Shown one piece after another: positions 22,012-30,947 of a stretch of DNA of 37,330 nt. The stretch's first letter is position 1; each line of letters starts with the position of its first letter. This DNA is from Balamuthia mandrillaris (lineage: Eukaryota; Discosea; Longamoebia; Balamuthiidae): positions 1 through 37,330 of the forward strand of contig JAVKOQ010000445.1 in the NCBI GenBank assembly GCA_031835245.1. The letters are read 5' to 3'. Under the pieces are notes generated by a model, which made no database searches, had not been told where the DNA came from, and worked only from the letters and a program-made list of their open reading frames with translations. Both the position numbers and the translations under genes were made by a program.

Positions 22012-22762
22012 TCAAGAAGAAGAAGAAGAATCAAGTTTCTCAGCAAAGAGATACCAGTTGTCGTGATCCCATGCAACTTCCACCACACGTAAACCTGGAA
22101 TGTTGGCTGCCAACTCTTCCAGTTCCCCTTTTTTGAAGAGATGATAATATCTTTGAGGGAGGTTTATGGTTATTGTTTGTTCTTTTCTGCTCCACGAAAG
22201 AGAGAGAACGAAAGAAGAAGAGCAGCACAGAGTGACCGAGATAAGAGAGAACGAGCAACAGAACAGAAGAGAGAAACCTTTGAAACAGAGTCAATTCCTC
22301 GCCTTTTTTCTTTCCTTCTTTCGGTTGTTCTTGCTGGGACAGTTGTTGTTTTGCTTTTGGGGGATATTGCTTGAAGTGCCATGGGATGAGCACGTCCTGC
22401 TCTTCATACTTTTTCTTTTCCTGTTGTTGTCGTTGTGGTGTAGTTGTCCAAGGCAATAAGAGAACGGGTGGAATAAAAAAAGCAAAAAAAAAAAAAAGAA
22501 AGAAGGACACAAGGACAAGAAGACAAACTTGCTCAAAGGCCCAGGCCGTTATCAGCATTCTTCCTCCAACTTTCAGAATTCGATGCAGCTCTTGCATGGC
22601 GTGCAACCGTCGCTCCCGCGATGATAAATGGTGAATAACTGCAATCGATATCACTGCATCCTTTGTTTCACAAGCATGCATTGCAAAACGTTTACGAAAG
22701 CGTTCTGCAATGTAAGTTTATCCTCTTGTTTCTCTCTTCTCTCTCTCTCTCCCTCTCCCTCT

Positions 22763-22793
<31 letters not shown>

Positions 22794-22832
22794 CCTCTCC
22801 CTCTCCTCTCCCCTCTCTCTCTCTCTCTCCCT

Positions 22833-22879
<47 letters not shown>

Positions 22880-23611
22880 GATGAAAAAGAAATGACATAC
22901 AAAAGCTGCGGAGCGATAGGGAAGGTTCATGTTGTCGGCAATCATTGCCTCAAACCCTCTTTCTTTGCAGATGCTGATCAGCTCTGAGCTCCTGTTTTTT
23001 TGTGCAAAAAAAAAAATCTGAGAGAGGAAGAGATAGAAGAGAGAAGCAGAGAAGAGAGAAGAGAGAAGAAGAGAGAAGCAGAGAGCAGAGAGAACGAGAG
23101 AACAAGAGAAGCAGAAAAAAAGAGAGAAGCATAGAAGAAGAGAAGAAGAGAAGAAAGGCAGAGAAGCAGAGAAAGAGCAAAAGGAGAAGCAGGAAAGAAA
23201 GAGAAAACAAGAGAACGCAAGGAGAGAAGGAAAGAAAGAAAAGAGGGGCACCAGTCGGAGCCAAGAGCGAAGCAGCGCGGGTTCACGCCCATGTATTTGC
23301 CGTTGCCACAGCCGACATCAGCAACCACAGAACCTGCCTCCTGCTCCAACATGAACTTTTCCACCAATGGCCATGGCTTAGAGAAAGAAAGAAGAGAGAA
23401 GAAGAGGGAGGAGAGGGAAGAGAAACGGATCAAACCTCTGCTGGGAAGAGAGAAGGAAACAAATTTTAAAAAAAATAAAGCGCTCTCCAACCTTGTACCG
23501 TGTTTCGCTGAAATGAGTGGCGATGGCATTGTACACTTGATGCACATGCTCGGCCTCCACTTTGGTCGGAACCCTCCACTGCGCTTCTTCTTCTTTGTTC
23601 TTCTTCTCCAT
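22012..23611 (-). CDS. TRM9: TRM9/ALKBH8-type tRNA wobble-uridine methyltransferase
   Basis: Six minus-strand exons, 23611-23492, 23376-23252, 22991-22901, 22660-22529, 22420-22278 and 22150-22012, give 249 residues. This SAM-dependent enzyme methylates carboxymethyluridine at tRNA position 34 (to mcm5U), with TRM112 as partner. Visible motifs: [19 protein letters not shown]; motif [16 protein letters not shown] at 57-71; motif II region [50 protein letters not shown]; and [15 protein letters not shown] plus [12 protein letters not shown] at the C-terminus. It is close to yeast Trm9 (279 residues) in size and lacks the RRM and AlkB domains of animal ALKBH8. The ATG at 23611 is the first true ATG and lies 21 bases from the edge of LRR cassette 2. 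Introns 2 and 3 are long complementary GA/CT tracts. Confidence 0.92.
22736..22876. repeat. (CT)n polypyrimidine tract in TRM9 intron 3
   Basis: About 140 bases of almost pure CT on the plus strand, so GA-rich in the TRM9 transcript. It is a mirror-symmetric purine/pyrimidine tract capable of triplex DNA and lies just downstream of TRM9 exon 3. Confidence 0.95.
23020..23250. repeat. GA-rich polypurine tract in TRM9 intron 2
   Basis: About 230 bases rich in GAGAGAA, GAAGAGAG and GCAGAGA units on the plus strand, so CT-rich in the TRM9 transcript. It is complementary in character to the tract at 22736-22876 on the other side of exon 3. Confidence 0.9.
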
Positions 23612-23631
23612 CTTCCTCAGAGGTGCGCTGT

Positions 23632-25497
23632 AATGCCAAAAATGCAACCGATTTGAGGAATTCTGAGCATGTAAAAAATGTATGAATTATGGCTGCCTTG
23701 TCGGGACGACACGATGAAACATGGAGAAAAAAAAATATAGGGAGAGAATGGTGCGCCAGCCGTCGGCAGCCAAGGAAGAGAAGGAGGGGGAAAGCCAAGG
23801 CCTTCCCGCCCTCCTCCAACCCTTTGCACACTGTGCCCACTGTGACCTCTCCGACAACCAGTTGAGCTCCTTGCCGAGGGAGTTTGGCCAGCTCTCCGCT
23901 CTCACCCACTGCGACCTCTCCCACAACAAGCTGACCTGTTTGCCGAGGGAGTTTGGCCTGCTCTCCGCTCTCACCCGCTGCAACCTCTCCAACAACAAGC
24001 TGAACTCTTTGCCGAGGGAGTTTGGTCAGCTCTCCGCTCTCACTGAGTGCAACCTCACCTACAACAAGCTGAGCTGCTTGCCGAGAGAGTTTGGCCTGCT
24101 CGCCTCTCTCACAAAATGCAACCTCTCCTGGAACAAGCTGAGCTCCTTGCCGAGGGAGTATGGCCAGCTCTCCGCTCTCACTTACTGCAACCTCTCCATA
24201 AACAAGCTGAGCTCCTTGCCGAGGGAGTTTGGCCAGCTCTCCTCTCTCACCCGCTGCGACCTCTACGACAACCAGTTGAGCTCCTTGCCGAGAGAGTTTG
24301 GCCAGCTCTCCGCTCTCACCTCCTGCGACCTACGCAACAACGAGCTGCGGTCCTTGCCGAGGGAGTTTGGCCTGCTCTCCGCTCTCACCCACTGCTACCT
24401 CTCCAGAAACAAGCTGAGCTCCTTGCCGAGAGAGTTTGGCCAGCTCCGTGCTCTCACTGAGTGTCTCCTCTACAACAACGAGCTGAGCTGCTTGCCGAGG
24501 GCGTTTGGTCTGCTCTCCGCTCTCACCCACTGCAATCTCTCCCACAATGAGCTGAGGTCCTTGCCGAGGGAGTTTGGCCTGCTCTCCTCTCTTACCCGCT
24601 GTGACCTCTCTCACAACAAGCTGACCACCTTGCCAAGGGAGTTTGGCCTGCTCCTCGATCTGGACTGGTGCAACGTGGAGGAGAACCCCTTCTTGGCAGC
24701 CCTGCCTTGCTCCATGGTTTGGCTTCTTCCATCCTTGCAAGCGTCCTCCCCTCCACCCTTTCGCCAGCAAGCAGCACTTCTCAAACAAAGGGAAGAGAAT
24801 GAGGAAGAAGAGCAAGAGCAAGAGCAAGAGCAAAAGCAAAAGCAAGAGGAGAAGGAGAAGCAGCAGAAGAAAAGAGGGAAACCCGAGCAATCACCGTCCA
24901 TGAGGAGCAAGCATGCCACAGCGAAGAGTTTGTGGCAGTTGAGCGGAGAGGCGGTGCTGAGGACCCAGCTTTTGCCACCCGGCCTGTTGAGCCCTGTTCC
25001 CGACCCGCCCCTCACTTGGCTTTCTTCTTGTTCTTGTTCTTGTTCTTGTTCTTGTTCTTGTTCTTGTTCTTGTTCTTGTTCTTCTTGTTCTTCTTCTTCT
25101 TCTTCTTCTTCTTCTTCTTCTTCTTCTTCTTCTTCTTCTTCTTGTTCTTCTTGTTCTTCTTCTTCTTCTTCTTCTTCTTCTTCTTCTTGTTATTCTTCTG
25201 CTTCTTCTTCTTCTTGTTCTTCTTCTTCTTCTTCTTCTTCTTCTTCTTCTTCTTCTTCTTCTTCTTCTTCTTCTTCTTCTTCTTCTTCTTCTCTGACGGT
25301 GGAGAGGCCCACAAACCAGCAGAAGGAAAGGACAAAAGAAGAAGGAGAAGAGAGTGTGGAGGAGGTCGTGGTGCTGCCGGAAGAAGTGAAGGAACGACTG
25401 GAGAGATTACAGCAAAGGTGTGATGTTTGTGCTCAGCTGTTTTTAGCGGCAGAAGCGGAGGAGGAGGAGGAAGGAGAAGGAGGAGGAGAAGCAAGGG
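23632..25497 (+). repeat. LRR cassette, copy 2
   Basis: It starts with the same TAATGCCAAAAATG edge as copy 1, 21 bases from the divergent TRM9 ATG, and stays alignable to about 25497. There the homology stops in the coding region and the sequence passes into the 5' flank of the oligopeptidase B gene. It has three more LRR modules than copy 1 and a large Ser/Cys expansion. Confidence 0.82.
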
Positions 25498-25568
25498 TCT
25501 CTCTCTTCATTCTTATAAATAAAAAACGGAGAAAGAAAAGAAAAGAAAAGAAAGAAGAGGAAAGATGA
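23748..25568 (+). CDS. Intronless LRR protein 2, paralogue of LRR protein 1, altered C-terminus
   Basis: A single frame of 606 residues. The start at 23748 (MVRQPSAAKEEKEGESQ) aligns with LRR protein 1; an in-frame ATG at 23721 is an alternative. Twelve full LRRs plus a capping one, each 23 residues with the LPREFG core, cover about residues 27-325. A Glu/Gln-rich linker is followed by a tract of about 90 residues made only of Ser, Cys and one Tyr and Ala cluster (25024-25290). LPEEVKERLERL and CDVC are present, but the second Cys cluster of paralogue 1 (CCSPSC) is absent: after about 25497 the frame continues into Lys/Arg-rich sequence and stops at 25566-25568, overlapping the ATG of oligopeptidase B. 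The end therefore looks borrowed from the neighbouring 5' UTR. The gene may be functional with a changed tail, or decaying. Confidence 0.8.
   Translation: MVRQPSAAKEEKEGESQGLPALLQPFAHCAHCDLSDNQLSSLPREFGQLSALTHCDLSHNKLTCLPREFGLLSALTRCNLSNNKLNSLPREFGQLSALTECNLTYNKLSCLPREFGLLASLTKCNLSWNKLSSLPREYGQLSALTYCNLSINKLSSLPREFGQLSSLTRCDLYDNQLSSLPREFGQLSALTSCDLRNNELRSLPREFGLLSALTHCYLSRNKLSSLPREFGQLRALTECLLYNNELSCLPRAFGLLSALTHCNLSHNELRSLPREFGLLSSLTRCDLSHNKLTTLPREFGLLLDLDWCNVEENPFLAALPCSMVWLLPSLQASSPPPFRQQAALLKQREENEEEEQEQEQEQKQKQEEKEKQQKKRGKPEQSPSMRSKHATAKSLWQLSGEAVLRTQLLPPGLLSPVPDPPLTWLSSCSCSCSCSCSCSCSCSCSSCSSSSSSSSSSSSSSSSSSCSSCSSSSSSSSSSSCYSSASSSSCSSSSSSSSSSSSSSSSSSSSSSSSSLTVERPTNQQKERTKEEGEESVEEVVVLPEEVKERLERLQQRCDVCAQLFLAAEAEEEEEGEGGGEARVSLFILINKKRRKKRKEKKEEER
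25024..25291 (+). repeat. (TTCTTG)n and (TTC)n microsatellite coding Ser-Cys and poly-Ser
   Basis: It begins with about nine TTCTTG units read as alternating Ser-Cys, then TTC runs broken by TTG (Cys) and a few other codons. All of it is in frame with LRR protein 2. The corresponding position in LRR protein 1 (around 21455) has only a few Ser codons. Confidence 0.95.
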
Positions 25569-26075
25569 ACGGAGGAGGAAGAACAACCATGCTTGCGCCC
25601 TCCTCCGCCGCGCCGCTGCGGTGGTGGCTTCACCGCCACCCCGGGTCTCTGCTTCCGCACCGCTTGCCAACCACAACGGCACTCACCACCCCTCCTCACC
25701 CCTCCCCGGAGCGTCGTTCCCTACAGCACGTCCGTCACCTGTCCTTTGGTCGTTGGCTCAAAAAGAAGACCTCTGATGCTTCCTCCTCCTCCTCAAAGAC
25801 AGCATCATCGTAAGTAGAGAACCATTTATTTATTTTTTATTTTTTTGGATTTTTGATGTGTTGTTAAAACAGTTTGTTTTTTAAAGCACCTCAGCATCGA
25901 TTGGATTTGCAACCAAGGACATAAGAGCGCCATGTCCCCCTCTTGGGGTCCGGGAGGAAACGCGCACGCTGCATGGGGAGACGTGGCGGGACCCCTTTGC
26001 ATGGTTGGAGGAGGAGAGCTCCCCTCGGGTGCAGCGATACTTGGAAGAGGAGCATAGGTTTGTCGCCTGGTGTTT

Positions 26076-26119
<44 letters not shown>

Positions 26120-29100
26120 GCTTTGGTTTTTTTGCTTCTTGTGCTTTGCTATGCGTTCTTGTTTCAACTCTTGTCTGTCTTATGTCTCTTTGTTCGTCTT
26201 TTCTTCTTTCTGCTTATCTCTTTATCCATTCGGCATACTGTTATCTTCCTTTCACCTTCTTCTTGTTCTTCGTTCTTCTTGTGCTTCATTCTTCGTTCTT
26301 CGTTCTTTACTTATGTTCACACATCGTTCTTCCTTCTTCCTTCTTCTTTCTCCTTTCTTCTTCTTTTATTGTTCTTCATGTTCATTCCTCTCTTCTTTCG
26401 TTTTGCTTCTTTGCTGATGTTTGAGCTTCTTTTTTTTTGTATTGCTCAGCTATACGATGGCCATGATGAAAGACAGTATGGCTACACAGAAAGAGCTGTA
26501 TAGAGTACTTTTATTTACTGCTTTTTTCGTCCATTCTGCCTCCATCTTTCACTCACTCTCTTTTCTTCATCGCCCACTTCTCTTCGTCGCCCTGTTCTCT
26601 TCTCGCTCTCTTTTGCTTCCTCCTCACACAATAAAAATAGGAGATGGCATCGAGAGTCCAACCAGAGGACACAATTCCCGAAGAAATGGAAGGCTATCTC
26701 TACTACCTTCGACATGTGGAAGGAGAGAACTTTCCCATCTACTGTCGACGCAAAGTCGGTTCTTCGCAGGAAGAAGTGGTGCTGGACCAGAACAAGGAAG
26801 CCCGAGGGCATCCTTTCATTCACATTAACCTCATGAAAGTGAGCCCCAGCAAAACTATGTTAGCTTTCACTATGGATGTTACAGGAGATGACACTTTTTC
26901 TGCGTACGTCAGAACTCTGTCCTATCATCCCTCACATAAGGTCTGCTCCTATTTTCTGTTTCTAAGTTTTGTCTTCTCCCGCACTTCTCATCTGCGTTTC
27001 TCTGTCTATTTCGTTGTTTCTCGTTTGCTTTCCAACTGAAACATCATTTTGTTGTTTAGACAAGACCAGGCAATAAATGGGAAGTGATAAAAGGAGTCAT
27101 CTCAGTGGAATGGGGCGATGACGACAGTACATTATTTTACACAGTTCCGGATCAACTCAGACGGCCCTGGCGAGTTTATCGTCATCGGTTGGGAACCGAC
27201 ACCTCTGAAGACCAACTCATTTACGAAGAACCAGACCATGCTTTCTTTGTAGATGTTGGTAAGACTAAAGATAAGGTATCTTTTTCTATTTATTCATTTT
27301 TTCTTATGTCTTGTTTCTTTTATACTGAGTTATTCATTTCCATTTGTCAGTCCTCTCCTCTCTTTATTTTTTCTCTCTGTATAAACTATCTCATTGAAAC
27401 TATTCTCTTTCACACAAACCTTTGCCACCACAGAAATTCGTTTCCATAACGAGCAATTCAAAAACAACATCGGAGGTGCGGGTATTACCGTCGCCTACCT
27501 CTTCGACGGCCACTTCTCTTTGCCTTATTCATCCACGCCAAACTGGTTTGGAGTATTACGTGGATCATTCAGGGGTATTCTTGTCTCATTGTTTGTTGCT
27601 TTCATGCTTTCTTATCTTCTCTTTCTTTTTTCTTTCTTTTCTTTTTGAATAGGACTATTTCTACATTATAACCAATCGTGATGGTAAAGGTGACTATATA
27701 GTCGCCAAAATCCACCAAGACAAAATCCGTTCCTCAGCTTCTAATAATGAACGAGACGGAAAGAATGTAGCAACTTCTCCTCCTCCACGATCTGCTTGGG
27801 AGAAAGTCTTAGAGCCAACTCCTGGAACGAGAATTGAAGACGTGGATGTGTTCAATGACCACATTGTGACTTATGAACGTAAAGACGGTCTTCCGCAGTT
27901 GAGAGTGCTTTCTTTGAACGATTTGACGTCCCATATGGTTTCTTTGCCTCATCCCGTTTGTTCTCTTCATCCAGGTGGCAATGGGGTAAGATCCTTTCGT
28001 TTTCCTTCTTTCTTCATTTGTCCTTTTCTTCTTTACGTGTCCAACACCTTATGTAATACAAAACAACAAATAGGATTACTACAGCCGCAAGTTCCGATTT
28101 TCTTATTCCACTCCCGTAGAACCGGAATGTACCTTTGACTATCACATTGATAATAGACGCTTAGAACCTCTTCGCGTCACCAACGTTCCAGGTTTCTTTG
28201 TTCTTTCTCCTTTGATTTATCTTTAAGAGGACCGAATTAACAATACAGTGGTTGTTTTTTTTCTTTGATACAGGACATGATCCAAATGGTTATGAGTGCA
28301 GTCGTTTACACGCCACTTCTCCTGAAGATGGTACACCAGTTCCACTTACTGTCTTTCATAAGAAGGGCCTGAATCTGGACGGAAGGTAAAGCTCTTCCTT
28401 GCTGTCTTCTTATTTTCTTTCGGACAAACTAATTCACAACAAATTTTGCAACAATCTTAGTAATCCATTGTTACTGTTGGGATATGGAGCGTACAGTCAA
28501 AATATGGAAGCTGAATTTCGTCCAAAGCACATTCCTTTGTTGATGCGAGGTTGGGTTGTTGCTCTTGCTCATGTCAGGTAATTATTCTCCTCTTTCATTT
28601 CGTGTTGTGTTCTGCTTTTGCGTCCCATACTTAACAAAATAAAAACAAATACACACTCGGACGCACACAGAGGAGGCGGCGAGATGGGAAGAGATTGGTA
28701 CCTTCAAGGCAAACAACTCAACAAGAAGAACAGCTTTCATGACTTTATGGCCTGCGCTCGTCACCTCCATCAGCAAGGTTACTCGCGTCCTTCCCTCTCC
28801 GCTGCCAAAGCGTCTTCTGCTGGCGGTCTTCTTCTTGGCGCCGTCTACAACATGATGCATCAACATCAACAGCTTCAACTCCAACAGAACGAGAACAAAG
28901 AAGACTCTTCAGTATTGTTTAAAGCGATGATAATGGGAGTACCATTTTTGGATGTGATGACGGCGATGATGGATCCAACGTTGCCTTTGACCATTCATGA
29001 GTACGACGAGTGGGGCAACCCAACAGAGGACGAACGCGTTTTTCGGTACATTCGCTCCTACGATCCTTACTTAAACTTGATGCCTCCTTCTGCTCCTTCA

Positions 29101-29406
29101 TCTCAAAGTTGTGATGTATTGTTGACCACTTCGACGTTGGATGCGAGAGTGCCTTATTGGCAATCTGCCAAGTGGGTTGCTAAGATGCGCTCTTTTTCTT
29201 CTTCTTCTTTGGCAAAAGCAAGAGAGGAACACAACGAAGAAGGGAGCAAGAAGAAAGGAGTCGTTTTGTTGAGAGTGAACACGGATACGGGACACGCGGG
29301 AGAGGGAGGACGCTATAACCACTTTAAGGATGTTGCCTTTGAATATGCCTTCTTGTTCAAGAGCCTTGGACTCTCTTACTCCAGCTCAACTCATCGTCAT
29401 CGATAG
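25565..29406 (+). CDS. Oligopeptidase B (S9A serine peptidase) with organelle presequence
   Basis: Eleven exons: 25565-25809, 25887-26057, 26450-26504, 26641-26940, 27060-27275, 27434-27574, 27653-27985, 28074-28191, 28274-28385, 28461-28577 and 28671-29406. All phases agree and the product has 847 residues. The N-terminal beta-propeller (RTLHGETWRDPFAWL, ENFPIYCRR, GYGAYS onward) leads into the catalytic domain. The triad is Ser652 in SSAGG, Asp760 in LDARVPYW and His811 in DTGHAGEGGRY, all in the order of oligopeptidase B, which cuts short peptides after Arg/Lys. The position before the nucleophile reads A-S-S rather than the usual G-G-S. The first 75 residues are rich in Arg, His, Ser and Pro without acidic residues, suggesting import into mitochondria; M9 (25589) is a second possible start. 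The first ATG overlaps the stop of LRR protein 2. Confidence 0.93.
26079..26115 (+). repeat. (CT)n tract in oligopeptidase B intron 2
   Basis: Pure CT dinucleotide run near the 5' end of the intron 26058-26449. It is of the same type as the tracts at 29-70, 7828-7848, 31977-31997 and 34867-34900, all non-coding. Confidence 0.9.
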
Positions 29407-29533
29407 CTTGAAAACAAAGGATACGTTTTGTTTTTTCTGATTGAAAAGTTAAAGTGTTATTCCACAGTTTAAAAAACACAAAGCATCGAGGGCATTAAGG
29501 AGGAAGGGAAAGTTCCAAACGCGTTCTCCTAGT
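29407..29533. other. Shared 3' region of convergent genes
   Basis: 127 bases between the stop codons of oligopeptidase B and the cupredoxin. T-rich and A-rich stretches (29424-29440, 29465-29480) probably serve as 3' ends for both. Confidence 0.45.
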
Positions 29534-30189
29534 TTACAGCCAGAATGCATCCAGAGAGGCAGCACCGGAAGACTCTCCGGGGTTGGAATTGTACTGCACG
29601 TTGCCTCCATCGTATACGCTGCCATCATAGCCCACGTTTCCGCCATCATAGACCGTCACGTTGCCTGCTCCGTAGAAGCAATCGGGAGAGGTCAAAGGAA
29701 AGTAATCTCCTCCTCTCCTTGCCACCACGTTAAACTTTGCACGCATGCCTGTCTCACAGTGAGGCCCACACTTGTAATAGATGGTCTTCCCCACATCGGC
29801 CTGCCTTGCCACGTACTGGTAGTGGTATCCCCTGTCCGCAATGGGAGAGTCTGGGAAACGCTCTCTGGCGGGTTCTCTGCAGGTGTTGGGACCCACGGTC
29901 TCCTCCACGCTGTGTCCCGAGTGATCCCACAGCCAGAAGACGGTGTCTCCGGGGTAGACGGTCAGGTTGGGAGGGATGAAACGGCCCTGCACCACCAGCA
30001 CCAAGTGGACGGTGCCCCGTGGAGTAGCAGCGTTTCCATAGCCGCCATAGTTGCCATACGCAGCAGCTTTTGTTTTTGTGGTACGTGAGATAAGGCAAAG
30101 CGACGGGAGAAAGGAGAGGGGTGAGTGAGCTTACAGAAACCAATGCAGAGGCCAATCAGGAAGAGCCCAAAGAGAGTCGAGAGTTTCAT
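29534..30189 (-). CDS. Secreted type 1 copper protein (cupredoxin/plastocyanin-like)
   Basis: Two minus-strand exons, 30189-30135 and 30066-29534 (phase 1 junction), give 195 residues. The ATG at 30189 starts a signal peptide (MKLSTLFGLFLIGLCIG, probable cleavage near Ala20-Ala21). Then comes a Gly/Tyr-rich spacer, a beta-sandwich opening IPPNLTVYPGDTVFWLWD, His70 in HSGHSVEE, and the C-terminal copper loop Cys118-G-P-His121-x4-Met126. The Cys-x2-His-x4-Met spacing equals that of pseudoazurin. So all four blue-copper ligands are present. Extra Cys81 and Cys122 could form a disulfide, and NVT near 160 is a possible N-glycosylation site. The tail repeats YDGGNV-type units and has no GPI or membrane signal. 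Redox partner and role (electron transfer, copper handling, cell surface) are unknown. Confidence 0.88.
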
Positions 30190-30238
30190 GGTCAAAGGCG
30201 CAGTAAACCGTGAATTGTCTCAGCTGCAGTTACTCACA

Positions 30239-30239
30239 G

Positions 30240-30317
<78 letters not shown>

Positions 30318-30330
30318 GTTGTTGTTTGTT
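30239..30330. repeat. (GTT)n microsatellite in the 5' flank of the cupredoxin gene
   Basis: About 26 GTT units followed by broken GTTT units, 50-140 bases before the cupredoxin ATG, so (AAC)n on its coding strand and probably within the 5' UTR. Confidence 0.95.
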
Positions 30331-30851
30331 GTCTTCGTGAGAGCACGATGAATGAATGGCTGTTGCAGGAAGAGACGGCATGCCTTTTTAAATTTGGCTG
30401 TTGGTCAGGGAGGGCAAAGTCCAAGGAAAACTACTGCGTGCAAAAAAAAAAAATATATCCTTTGGCAGCGTTTCCCAGAGGCAAAGGCCTTTCAGGTTTG
30501 CTTTTTTGTATTTGAGACCTGACCTCTCATGGAGGACGCACGCGTGCTGGGTTGCGTGGGGTGCCTGCACCGAATGCTGTTCGGAGAATGTGCTGTAAAT
30601 CTCTCAAAGAATTCACAATTGTTGGAAGCATGCGGTCAAGCACGGTCTCTGTCCGGGGAAAAACCGACAGCACAACGCAACCAGGAGAACCAACCTCCTC
30701 CGAAACGCTGTTCTGCAAAGGGGCCTGTCTGCTTTCTCTCGCTCTGGTTCGGGCATGGCTCGGTTGATGAATCGATTCTATTCTCCATCCATTGTTGATA
30801 CCTATTGCAAATTTTCGATTATTATTCAAAAGTTATCGCGCTGAGCTGATA

Positions 30852-30947
30852 TGTCGACAATTTATCCTAATTTGAGAATAACACGTCACAAAGTCTATGT
30901 TTAGGTCTCAGCCACGTCAGTTCGCTCTTTCGCTGCGAAATATAAAA
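30852..30947 (+). promoter_or_regulatory. Candidate promoter of the CARMIL-like gene
   Basis: TGTCGACA at 30852-30859, two CACGTCA motifs (bZIP half-site type) at 30882-30888 and 30913-30919 exactly 31 bases apart, and TATAAAATA from 30941, about 54 bases before the ATG at 30995. The order and spacing look like a core promoter with upstream sites. Confidence 0.45.

Noticed and set aside
22141-22459. Plus-strand frames opposite TRM9
   Set aside because: They cross introns and exons of TRM9 without homology or codon structure.
20271-25497. LRR cassettes as retrocopies made by a LINE
   Set aside because: They are intronless, but the shared 5' non-coding leader, lack of a 3' poly(A) tail and a 140-bp flanking duplication do not fit ordinary retroposition.
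30239-30330. (GTT)n tract as telomere-like or CRISPR-like repeat
   Set aside because: It is a simple trinucleotide microsatellite without spacers or terminal context.
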